From: Echiichthys vipera
Lineage: Eukaryota; Chordata; Actinopteri; Perciformes; Trachinidae
NCBI GenBank assembly: GCA_963691815.1
Contig: OY829650.1
Location: 8,168,027 to 8,232,026 of the forward strand
Direction: 5' to 3'
Length of the DNA: 64,000 nt
Shown here one piece after another: positions 1-10,609 of the stretch (the stretch's first letter is position 1; each line of letters starts with the position of its first letter). Under the pieces are notes generated by a model. The model was not told the origin of the DNA. It saw only the letters and a list, made by a program, of their open reading frames with translations, and did no database searches. The translations under genes and the position numbers were made by a program.

Positions 1-2527
1 CGAGTAGAGGAAACACTAGTTTCCCTTTGGTAGGACTCCGAAGAAATCCCCAAAACAAAAACAGGACATGCATGTCCACAATCCCAGTTTTGTACTTGTG
101 GACATGAACGGCAATGAAGTGACTGAGTGTGCACACATTGGAAGATGTGTACCATTAACATACTTGTAAATGTACTGGTATTGGTCATTTGTTCAGTTAA
201 TTATTTAGTTGTAGAACGTAGAACAAATCTTCAAAATGCTTTATATTTAAATTAATAATAAATGGGATTTGATGTCACTGTTAGAGAACACTTTGCATTG
301 CAGTGAGTGTCATGGTGTCATTCAATTATGGATGATGTTTTCTTAGAATGATACTGGTCAAATCTACTCGAGACAATAGCCTTGAACAATTTGGCTCGCT
401 TTACGTCAGCCGTTCTTCCGACATGACCGAATCTTCCATAACCACCGGCCGTGACAGAGTGGTGTTTCGCAAAACAAACCAGTTCCAGGTGGACAAACAA
501 ACACACCGACAACCCTCCACCCTCGCACCCTGTCGTGCAGTGCAGAGGGAGCAGTCTTTACTGTTGCACAACATATCTGTGTGTATGTGTGCGGTCATGG
601 CTGGGCATCCACAGAGGCGCTGTGAGATACAGGCGACTGTTTGAACAAGCGACCAGCCGACAGCTGACGACAAAGGAATCATAACCAGATCCCTGTTCTG
701 TGTGCAATCACCTCAATGGGAGGCTGATTGACTGACTGGCCACTCATACATTGACACTTACAGAAACACACACATACACACACACACACACACAGGAAGC
801 GTAACTAAAGCCTCTTATGCATCTACACACACTTCCACAGTGTAACCTGTCCCGGCCACAAAAGCGCACACTGCAGGCACATGACTGCACGTCATGGACA
901 TAACATGTGTTAGGTCTGTTACGTTGCTTAAGAGTTTGTTTACGTGTGCATGTTCACCTTTTATTTTTGTGTAGGAGGTGAATTTGTCTTTTCTGTCCAA
1001 AGTCAGATGTTCTGTGAGAGACTGTTCCATAAACAAGATCGCTATCTTCTTATTCTCTGTAGTCTAGAAATGACGTGTCCACATTACACACAGAAATTCA
1101 CATGTGCATGCACACATATCACAAAGGAACATTTACCTATACATCACAGGCAGGTTCTGTTATGGGAAAAACAAATTACTTTTTTAGGCCTGGGAAGCAA
1201 GAATGCTTTTTCATTGTAATGCATATGCAAGTTCAAATGCGACTTGTTGGCATGTTTATTCACTAGTGAACCTGTGATATTCCTGCAGTACTTGTATATG
1301 GAATTAGTTAGGTCATTCTGTTATAAAATCCTGCTGATGTAGGTATTATACAATTACTATATTTGAATAAGTGATTGTTAAAGCATCTTAATGTTGAAGA
1401 AATTTGCTTAAATGTGATCCTCTTATTTGGATGGTGATTGACACTTTTATTTAAATAAATATTGAACAAAGCACTACATGAGTATTTGTTGCATCTCTTT
1501 AAATGTAGTAACAATTTTAATCTAAACCTTGAGCCACCCACATTAAGCTTATCCCAAGATTTACTCTAACCCAAACACTGATTACATGTAAGCTTCTTTC
1601 GAGTATCACTTCACACAGGCTAGACGTTGCTGCTCTGCGTTAAGTTTTATTTGACAGCCCCCCCTTCTGGCCCAAATGGGACAATGTTACAAAGTTAAAC
1701 GAGGTGTGACATTTTTCAATATGTACTTTTAGGTACAATTGATTGCACTGTAATACAACAGCTCGGCCATTAATTGTACCTTTACAAAGTTTATAATGTT
1801 ACTTTTCTGAGATATGTAAATTCAATCATATGCCACTGAGGTCATGGTGAACATTATAGGCATCATAAAAGTAGATTTTATGGCAACTGGGTTCCATTAG
1901 ACTGCACAGGTGAACCTAATAAAGTGCCCACTGAATGTATATCCATAAAAAAGTCAGCATGTATTGTTTTTACTTTTGTTTTTGGTTTAGATCCTCCATC
2001 ATCATTTTTTTTAACTTTCTAAATTTACATTTTTTCATGACAACATATCTGCAGGTGATGTTGGAACAGGTCAGGAGTGAATCTGTGTTGCCATCACCCG
2101 TTTTCCATCAAATAATTCCATTCTAATCTTTTCGCACAATAAAACAACATCTTTCATTCTCTTGTTCTTTGTATTTTTACACATTTTTTTAACTAGTCAG
2201 GAAGATGACCAAACTTCATAGTTGTTTTCAACATTAACCATATTTACAAGAAATGTCCATACCATGTTCTAATATTGATACCAGTCACACAGTGCTTCCT
2301 CATTTTAGCCCACATCCAGGCCTTAGTGCCGCCCAAGGCGACTGTAATTGTTTGAAAGAAATACAAACAGGCCAAAACATTTGCCTATCCCAAGAAGTTA
2401 ACTTGTGTAGCTCCAGTTCTTTGCCTGGAAATGCAAGACTAGAGTCTGATCAATCAGCAACGTTCAGTTTTACAAACTCTTCCCTGATAGGCCTGTGAAT
2501 GTTCTCCTTTGTCCAGGTCATCGTTAT
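1..2527. other. blmh intron 6, no exon seen
   Basis: I searched the minus strand for the next blmh exon and found none. The stretch holds a short CA run near 770-794 and a fish repeat tail near 1,700-1,950. The open frames here have no recognisable protein. Confidence 0.6.
1700..1950. repeat. Dispersed fish repeat (tail with CCTAATAAAGTGCCCACTGA)
   Basis: The string at about 1,913-1,934 closely resembles a tail recalled from many fish DNA-transposon copies (CCTAATAAAGTGGCCACTGA). Outer limits and strand are not clear. Confidence 0.35.
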
Positions 2528-2688
2528 CCCCAAAGCAATTTCAGTCAAAAGCCAAAGGCCACCTGTGACTCCAACGACTTGTGGTTATGACCCAGTCGGG
2601 CACTAACGAAGTCGAAACCTACTTCCCACCAACGACTGTCACTCCAACAGCGGCCGTCCAGTTGCTTTTGACGGAAATTGCTTTGGGG
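2528..2688. repeat. 161-bp inverted-repeat element
   Basis: Ends are near-perfect inverted repeats: CCCCAAAGCAATTTCAGTCA at the left and, reverse-complemented from the right, CCCCAAAGCAATTTCCGTCA; the match runs about 25 bp with one mismatch. The same end sequence is found at 20,979 and, inverted and diverged, at 21,452, so this is a short relative of the element there. It lies in blmh intron 6. Confidence 0.7.
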
Positions 2689-2922
2689 ATCTTTCATGAT
2701 AGTTGCTGATCCTTTAAAAATAACTACCCCCCGAGCAGGGACCTTTGGCATCTGAAACTCTTTTGTAGGAACTAAATTTAGTCCCTAGTTCCTCCAGTCA
2801 AACACGGGTTATGTTCCTAAGTTCCTCAAATGGTTCTTGGTTGCCTGGGAAACTTCCTGTAGTGGAAGGGCGCTACATAATGTATTTGACAGGAACAGCT
2901 GTACATGCTCTTTCAGTCTTAC

Positions 2923-3015
2923 CTCCTCTATCATGGAGTCCATAGCATCAGACAGTTCAGCTTTAGTAGCGTCACTGGCCACCATGTTCCTCAGTCTTAG
3001 GCAGTATTCTCTCAG
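2923..3015 (-). CDS. blmh: blmh exon 6
   Basis: 93 nt, 31 codons, residues 184-214: LREYCLRLRNMVASDATK to MDSMIEE. Donor GTAAGA, acceptor TGTTACAG. The next exon (human ...FRVVCICLGNPPETF) was not found down to base 1, so intron 6 is at least 2.9 kb. Confidence 0.94.
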
Positions 3016-6000
3016 CTGTAACACACGGTGAGATAACAACAATAGTTTGATACAACACTGATTACTCACTGGTATATGTGCTTGATTAGTTTGAACTGAA
3101 GAAAATGTGTAAAGGCACCTTATGATTAAGGATGTCATTCATTCTGCGTGAGGCCTCCGAGCTGTGTGACTCTGGAAAGCATTTCTTTGGAATGACGCCA
3201 TACTTTTCTGAAGACGGGAGAGTACAATACTAAGTTTAAAACAATGATTTTAATCCAGTCACATAAACATTGTTTTATTTGTGTTTTTTATTAATATTAT
3301 TTACATATTTAGAGTAAGAAAAATTAATTTTCCTGAAAACCAAATACCTTTGCAACTGCAAAAATTCCACAGCCAATTCAACATGCGCTTCTTCTCAATG
3401 TGATTATGTGTTAATGTGAGAACTAACCAATGAGGTTGACCAGCATGTCCCACTGTCCTCCATCATTTGTTGGATTGGAGAGCAGGAACTGGACCAGGCG
3501 TCCGTCCACTGGCTCCTTCCTCTGTGCCGTCTCCACACAGGCCTGGAGGAAGTAGTAGCAGCGCTCAATCTGTAGAAAAACAACAACACAACAGAGAAAC
3601 ATGGTGACTTAAGAGAGAAACTGTGTGAGGGTCTGTACAATCTAATAATGGCACGTTACCATGTAGTGCAGAAGTGCAGACTTGAGTTAGACTTAGGGCG
3701 CACTCAAACTGTCCTTCCGCACCGCGCCCGGGCTTTAGGGTACTTGCCCCCCCCCTCCCTCTACCCCCGTGCCCCAGGCCCGTTTGCACTCACACTGCCT
3801 GGGCGTCGCGCAAAGGCTTCTTGCTGTCCATACGTCAAGTCCAACGCATTGATTGACGTCATCGTGATGCGTCGCTTTGTTTACAAATCTTTCTATAGAC
3901 CTCTGAGTTTTTGTGCGTCTTGTCCGACTGTTTTTGAATATTTTCATCGACCAAATCTGCAGTAAACACTCCACCTCTGCATCACACCAACGTGAACCTT
4001 TGGTGAACTGGTCAAACGCACTAGGCTTGACCCGAAAAAAACGAAGGACAGTGTGAGTGCACCCTTAAGTCACAAAACTGAGGACTTGAGACTTGACTAC
4101 TGTAAGGCATCCACCTCTAAAGACTTCACTTGAGTTGAGATTTTAACCCAAAAACATTCAAGCATCATTTTCACCAGCAGAACAGTAGAAAATAAATATG
4201 ATAGTGCCAGGCAGGCCTCTCACAGCCTTTATTATTAGACCTATGTTATGTAAAAGAACAAAAAAAACATTAACTTTGAAAGGAAATCATTGTGTCACAT
4301 TTTGCATGACCAGCAGTGGCCTGAATGACTTGCTAACGAAGAGACACTTGAGATTTCCTTTGGCAGAAATAAGACTTAAGACTTTTGATCGAAATTACAC
4401 CCACAGGACGGATGGAGGCTGAGTGGTTAGAGCAGCCGGCTAAAGGTCTTCAAGGCAGCGGCCACAGGTTCGACTCCATGTCTCACCCACTCTCTCTCTC
4501 ACCCCATTTCCTGTCTGTCCTGAATAATAAAAGGCTTGGAAAACTGCCAAAAAAATTACCTTTGAAAAAAAAAAAAAAAACACCCATGAGGTGGAGGGCC
4601 ATATAGAGAAAATCAAATAGAACAGCGGTGAGATAACCAGCGCTCTGTTGAGACATGCTGCAGCACATGTGATGCTATATAAGTGCCCTATATACTTTGG
4701 CTGTTAGACTTGCAACAGACTTGCTTACTCTACACATCTGATGTAATGTAGTATTCTACTGGCTGAGAGGGGCAGGTCATTCTTAGCTTTATTGTACATT
4801 AACAGTTTGGAACTCAGGATACAGTCAGTATCGGTCTCTACAGCTGGCACCTACTACAAAGAAAAGTGCATTCATGGTGGAACAACCATCTGACTAAACA
4901 TGTGGGAGAAGATGTCACAGGGTCATAAAGAGAAAGAGACAGAGCGCGAAAAAAAAACATTTAGCGAGGTGTCACTGTGACGTCGGCCCTGGAAGAACAC
5001 TGATCAAAACACACAAAAGAGGGTTTTAGATGGACAATGACTGTACAGTAGTAGAATGCTGCATACTAATGCTGTACCAGTGCACATGCGCACAAACACA
5101 CAGTCACATGGTGTCATGACTGCAAAACAACACAAACATTGAACAAACATTTAACTTTAAAGGCAAAAATTGAAAATTAAAACATAAAGAAACAGCCACA
5201 ATAAGATGACAGCAATCATACCTTCCACAAACACACACAAACAATTTGCAGATGTCTACTATAGTGAATAGCATTCAATACATCTACAGTGAAAAGACAT
5301 ACACAGTGCATCTCTCAGCCCATGAAGAGTGAATACCACCACGTCTTACCTTGTCCCAGAAAAAGAGATAGGACTGACTAAACTCAAACTCCTCTATGTT
5401 AAACTTCTTCATGAAGGGAAGCCGCATGACGTTGAGGCACGAGAAGATCCAACATCTCCCTAGTGATAAAGAAGACGGACGGAAAATGCATGTCAGTGAG
5501 AATCTGCAGTAATATGCTCTTGTACAGGCGTGCAGGGATTTGAAAAGGATGCTAACAAATACATGTGGATGACCTTCAAAGATAGCTAAATTGAAATCGA
5601 TTGAATAAATATATTTGTTTATCAGTTACAAAACCTATGCGCTGTTATATATAATGGACGATTGTCTTCCGTTTTCTCAAAGTGTATCCATCTCTAGACT
5701 AACTTTTATAACCTACATTATATCCACAATCACACTCCAGTGTTTCCAGCTGATCATGTGTTGCAATGCAAACTGGAAACCAATGTTTGAGAACTTTCTC
5801 GCAGCTCATTTGAAAAATTATATTTAAGGGAACCTTCAACTTCATGCAGATACAGTCCATGCAAAACTGTACAATATTAAGCATGCATATCTACTATTTA
5901 AATTCTAAATAACTTTGGTTTAATGCTCTCTAATGTTTCAAATGATTAATATACACATCATAAATTATTGTAAAATGTAATTCATATTCATGAACGTTGC

Positions 6001-6877
6001 TGTTCCTACATTATGTCCTACCTGAGTTTTTCTGGTTGGTGATGGGCTTGCCCTCTGTAGGGATAGAGTGCTGGAAGATGTGCACAGTATCCTGGACAGT
6101 CTGCCGGTGCAGACAAACCTCCAACGGGTCAATGCAGGTCGACACATTCTGGGCTAACAGGTAGCGTGGCTCGGCCCGAAGCCGCTTAAGGAAGGCGGCT
6201 ACCTTTTCCTGACTTAGACCTGGAGGAGGAAGAAAGGGGAGGTAGAGAAGGAAGGATGAAGGGAACAATAAAAGCCATTAAGAATGAATGGTAAAATAAT
6301 GAAGGTGGGAAGAAGCACAGATAAAGTTAACTTGTTACAGGAAGACTTCATAGCTAGAAAGTCTGACAGCTGAATGTAACTAAGAGAAGGAGTTTCCTAC
6401 TGTCCCGATTCCCATGAGTCATCCGTGCACTTTAGGCGTACAGTACATACTTCCCTCTTAAGATCTGGTTTATGAGCACTCACATACTCAGATGTCACAA
6501 TAATGCCGGACAAGATCAATAGTCGTAAACCAACAGCACATCATTTATTGAATACTACAACGGTCTGGTGCATCGCTTTTTGATAATTCTGATTAAGAAT
6601 GATGGACAGACTTGGTACAGGGCTAAAGTGGTGCCATAAGTGGCCTTAGCAAGGTAAGGGCTGATCCGAGTTCGCTAGTATCACTCATCTGGCTCCATCT
6701 GTGAGAGAAACAAACTGGAAATCTTGTCGAGTCCCGCTGTACAGGGAAGGACTGGTGCACACACACATTGACAGAAACCACAACTGATGTGTGGTTTGTA
6801 ATTCCATCAAATAATAGCGCAGAGCAATTAAACATTGAGAGGAACATTGCCTAGTCATGCATGATGCCTAGAGTTTG

Positions 6878-6913
<36 letters not shown>

Positions 6914-8475
6914 TGCATTCTGTTATTTTCCATCGACACAAATGCACTGACCACCGCAGATTAGGAACGTGTCAAACTTCATTAACTGTCATGTCCAAGT
7001 TATCAGAAAATAAGCAGAACCAGGGCTAGGAGCAGAGAATATTTCAAGAGCAGGCCTGCATGGGGTCCCGTGTCATCGTAAGATAATGTTTTGCTTGTGG
7101 CACAACAGTTTTTTCGACACTGATCGGAAGTGATGGATCAAAGAAATAGTAAGAGACACATCGTCAATCTGTAACAAGGCATTAGCAGACAACTTCAAAC
7201 TGACAGCTGTTTTGCACAAAGACAACATAAGAGTGGTGTGTGTTGAAGAACAGATACTGTATTTAAAGGTAAAGGGGGAGTTAGTTAATCTGGCTAGACT
7301 GCATACATTACAGTGGTGTTCTATGGAGAGGGGCCAAGCACAGGCACCCAGGGTGACTTGCATATGTACACTTCGGTGGTTATACAACTGGCTTTATATT
7401 AGCTAAGCACTTTGTTATGCACATCCCTGCTCCATGTGCAAAGAGATCACCTGCAGTTGGCGTGAAGCCTAACCAGTGGAGGATCAGTAGTATGAAGGAC
7501 TAAACCTGACTTAAGTCTCAATGATAAATAAATGCATAAATAAATAAATGCTGAAATAAATGAATCAATACATAAATGCCTGACTAAATAGGGTCTACAA
7601 ACTAATTTATATATAGACACAGATAAAAAAGGTAAGTGAACAAAAGTGTGGAAATAAATGTGAAGCATGTATTTCCTATTATTATTATTAATGCATTCAT
7701 TGATTTCTGTATTATTTATACATGTAATATTGCATTTATTTATTGAGAATTAAGTCCTTCATGATCCCCCTCCTGACAGAATCACAGTCCAAAGACCAGA
7801 ATATCACTACACTATCAAGTCTTTATTTAAATTTAGTTTTAAAATAAAGGGAAACTTCACGGACCCATCTGATCAAAGCTAAAGTCTACCTACAAAAGGA
7901 CCAGGAAACACCTTCACTTAGGTGAAACCGAAACAATTGAAGTCCACTGACTTGGCTGGCTAAATGCTAACATACAGCTTTAACGTCCTTATTAAAGCCT
8001 ATTAAAAAACAGTGATGTGATAAAACGTAAAGCTTTTACTCTTTCCAGGTCCTTCCTATATGAAACTTAAATTTAAAAAAAAAAGATTTTTGACAGCTTC
8101 TGTTATCTCCAACTCCATTCTTGACCAGCTAGCCACACAAGCTAACATTTCCGACTCCCAACGGTCCTCCTGAAGCAACCAGCTAACGAATTGAAGGTGT
8201 GCTCGTTGTCTGTGTTTAACAGTTTAAATGCAGGTACATTTGCTGTCAATGTGTATATGCACGAAATGACCAACCCTACCAGTAAGATGAGTAAACAGCG
8301 GCACAGTCGCGCCTGCAGGCTGCCATGCTAACGCAATGAATGCTAACTTAGCATGTTAGCTTCCCTCAGCTGTCACCATCTAGCTGTCAAATTCAGACTC
8401 GTGCCGGTGCTGTCGGCGACGCAGACTAGCAGGACTGGACCGGGCGAAAGTGTCACTCAACCTACCGGTGTCCAT
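2923..8475 (-). CDS. blmh: Bleomycin hydrolase, 5' half of gene (exons 1-6)
   Basis: Cytosolic papain-family (C1B) cysteine aminopeptidase; family members form a hexameric barrel, trim peptides, hydrolyse homocysteine thiolactone and inactivate bleomycin. Six coding exons at 8466-8475, 6022-6219, 5350-5459, 3428-3569, 3119-3207 and 2923-3015 have GT/AG borders and matching phases and encode residues 1-214 of an expected ~455. Visible: start MDTGLSQEKVAA, then TNQKNSGRCWIFS with the oxyanion Gln and catalytic Cys72 (Cys73 in human), then MRLPFMKK, DGRLVQFLL, NDGGQWDML, KYGVIPKKCFPES and RRMNDILNHK. The catalytic His and Asn exons lie left of base 1. The start Met is in a tiny 10-nt coding exon inside a CpG-rich stretch. 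Head-to-head with the btla-like gene. Identity rests on recalled close match to human BLMH along all 214 residues; no frameshift or missing residue seen. Confidence 0.95.
3119..3207 (-). CDS. blmh: blmh exon 5
   Basis: 89 nt, residues 154-183, KYGVIPKKCFPES to RRMNDILNHK. Acceptor GTCTTCAG; donor GTGCCT is weaker than the others but is a valid GT and keeps the phase. Confidence 0.94.
3428..3569 (-). CDS. blmh: blmh exon 4
   Basis: 142 nt, residues 107-153 plus one base. Encodes IERCYYFLQACVETAQRKEP, then DGRLVQFLL and NDGGQWDMLVNLI. Donor GTTAGT; acceptor TTCTACAG. Confidence 0.96.
3696..4064. mobile_element. PIF/Harbinger-type MITE, 369 bp, TTA target duplication
   Basis: Terminal inverted repeats GGGCGCACTCAAACTGTCCT (left) and, reverse-complemented from the right, GGGTGCACTCACACTGTCCT. 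Both sides are flanked by TTA (3,693-3,695 and 4,065-4,067), the 3-bp duplication typical of PIF/Harbinger. No intact transposase. Inserted in blmh intron 3. Confidence 0.75.
4408..4580 (+). repeat. tRNA-derived SINE
   Basis: A-box-like GAGTGGTTAGAGCAGC at 4,421-4,436 and B-box GGTTCGACTCC at 4,468-4,478 form a split RNA polymerase III promoter. A tRNA-unrelated body with TTTCCTGTCTGTCCTG follows, then an A-rich tail ending in about 16 A. This is the usual layout of a fish SINE. Lies in blmh intron 3, antisense to the gene. Confidence 0.75.
5350..5459 (-). CDS. blmh: blmh exon 3, catalytic Cys exon
   Basis: 110 nt, residues 71-106. Begins RCWIFSCLNVMRLPF, where Cys72 is the nucleophile, and ends QSYLFFWDK. 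Donor GTAAGA; acceptor ends ACTAG. Confidence 0.96.
6022..6219 (-). CDS. blmh: blmh exon 2
   Basis: 198 nt, residues 4-70. Pyrimidine-rich acceptor ending CTCCAG, donor GTAGGA. Encodes LSQEKVAAFLKRL, VFQ-like HIFQHSIP and GKPITNQKNS, the strand leading to the catalytic Cys. Confidence 0.95.
6220..8465. other. blmh intron 1
   Basis: No second gene seen. Contains a (CT)n run at about 6,880-6,910 and AT-rich DNA with short tandem TAAATAAATAAA motifs near 7,530-7,560. The part next to exon 1 is CpG-rich. Confidence 0.6.
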
Positions 8476-8645
8476 GTTTCCGTGAAGCTTGAGGAGCGTT
8501 GTCTGTGTTCCTGGAAAGTCACCGGCTCTTTGTTTATCCCACCGTCACAGTCAAGTCAGTGTGATTTCGGGGTACGCTCGTTTTTACGTCCGCTGTGCAC
8601 TCCGGCCTTTGACGTGGCGACTGGGCGGAGTTGGCGGATGTAATA
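8390..8645 (-). promoter_or_regulatory. blmh: CpG-rich promoter region of blmh
   Basis: CpG density rises sharply around and upstream of the blmh start codon (for example GTGCCGGTGCTGTCGGCGAC), in contrast to the AT-rich flanks. No TATA box is evident, which fits a dispersed housekeeping promoter. The transcription start was not placed. Confidence 0.5.
8466..8475 (-). CDS. blmh: blmh exon 1, coding part
   Basis: ATG GAC ACC G followed by the donor GTAGGT. It encodes MDT plus the first base of Gly4; phase 1 fits exon 2. The surrounding 8,390-8,640 is rich in CpG, as expected of a housekeeping promoter. Confidence 0.88.
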
Positions 8646-8937
8646 AGGATGTTAGTTTATTTCTGTAATTTTGTAATGTTAATTTTTTGAGAGTGGTTTA
8701 AATGTCTTCTTGGGTGATTAAACTTTGAGAAAATATATGTCTCCGTTTTTTCTGACTATTGTTTTTTTCACTTTTCTTTCAAATTTGATATTTTGAACCT
8801 CATTTGCACCATTAAATGGGATTACAATGTTTATGTAAATCACCATTTTTCATTAACTAATATTAACACAAAGTCCTCTTGGTAGTTGTGATTATATTTA
8901 ATAGTATTTGAAATATGTCATTACAAACAAACAATTA

Positions 8938-9120
8938 ATTAATGACTCTAAATTGCCCTTAGGTGTGAATGGTTGTCTGTCTCTGTTCGTCTCTATGTGT
9001 CCTGTGATAGACTGGCGTCCTGTCCAGGGTGTACCCCGCCTCACGCCGATGTCAGCTGGGTTCGGCTCCAGCCCCCCCGCGACCCCGACCCCGGGATAAG
9101 CGGTTGAAGATGAATGAATG
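8938..9120 (+). repeat. LINE 3'-end type fish repeat with ATGA tail
   Basis: Contains the widely dispersed fish strings CTCTAAATTGCCCTTAGGTG, GATAGACTGGCGTCCTGTCC and GGATAAGCGGTTGAAGATGA, ending in a short (ATGA)n tail, as in 3' ends of fish non-LTR retrotransposons. Sits in the blmh-btla interval. Confidence 0.6.
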
Positions 9121-9717
9121 AAAATGGCTATTGATCTTCCTGGAAAAAGAATAACGTTTAAACATGCTTATTCATTTTAGGTTCATAAAATCAGTATGTC
9201 ACAATTCGTATAGTTTGCAAAAAGGAAGCGGTCATCAGCCCAGAAGTATTACTATAAGTATAAGTAGTATTGTTTTATGAAATTGAATCATAACTTTGTT
9301 GTATTTCTGTGGTTTTTCAGGATTACACGCTTGGATGTCCTTAAAGAAAGGTAGGATTTCCAGCCCATACACATCTGTATTTGACCTACAATTATCAATT
9401 ACAATTATCACCACCAAATCCAAAGGAACAAATGGAAACACTTGTACTTGTCTTGCTAAGAACCCAAAGAATCAAGATTTAATATTTAGTTTAAATTAAC
9501 CTTCATCCAAGGCTATAAACTAAGGTTCAATAGAAGTAAAAATAAATGTATATGCAAACGCATAAATGCAATGCATATACAAATCCAAAGTTTTGTTATT
9601 ACTCAGTATTTCTCTTTCTATATTGTTGTTCCTTGAAATTGGCCCCTTTCCTGTTGGAATTTTATACTGCCCTCAATGATCTCATTGCTTTCCTGTAATT
9701 TAGTATGTGAGCCTTGT

Positions 9718-9872
<155 letters not shown>

Positions 9873-10145
9873 AGGGGGGTTGATTATTGGTTCACTTCCT
9901 TCCTTTAACTCCATCTGGACAAAAGCAGCAGCAGCATAAAGGGAAGCCTGTCTAATTATTGAGAGTAAGAAAAGAAAGTGAGAGAAAGAGTGGGCCGATG
10001 GACTTCAAGCAACTGATAACAATTTGAACGAGCTGTTTTCCAACAAAGCCTGGCAGATTATACAGCCTTCCACACAAGTCATGACTTAATCTGTACAGAG
10101 GAAGAAAAATTGACTTGTCATGAACGTTGACCAACACTGTCAGAT

Positions 10146-10197
10146 ATGTGTTACCATCTCCTCAGTGCCATCAGCTATCTCTGCCTTCTTCATACTG
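10146..10197 (+). CDS. btla: btla-like exon 1, signal peptide
   Basis: 52 nt, ATG to donor ACTG/GTAAGT. Encodes 17 residues with a hydrophobic core plus one base of Gly18. The phase fits exon 2. Chosen because it is the nearest signal-peptide-coding frame with a strong donor. Confidence 0.75.
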
Positions 10198-10547
10198 GTA
10201 AGTAACATGATTTAGTTCTTGCAAATCTGAATCGTATACAGAGTCTTATAAACCATGGAACCATGTAAATGTTTTATAGCAATCTATATAAGAGATAAGG
10301 AGAAAATGCTTGCTGAATCACTATCTCCTTTTAAACCACTTCTTAAAACTCATTTTTATGGACTTGCCTTCTTGTGAAGTCATCTTTTTATTGTCTTTTA
10401 TCATCTTTTTTATCTTTCTTTGCAAGCACCTGCAGCAAATAATAATTTCCTTTTTCCATTAATGATGCCCCTTCTTTCTATACAATGATGTGTAAATATG
10501 TCTATGTTGTACCCTATTATTTTTTGTTTTGTTTACACTATATATAT

Positions 10548-10609
<62 letters not shown>

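Noticed and set aside
2545..2751. Minus-strand frame as a further blmh exon
   Set aside because: It lies on the inverted-repeat element at 2,528-2,688 and shows no similarity to the blmh sequence expected after exon 6.
4420..4480. tRNA gene
   Set aside because: Only A- and B-box elements are tRNA-like; no cloverleaf follows and an unrelated body with A-tail shows it is a SINE.
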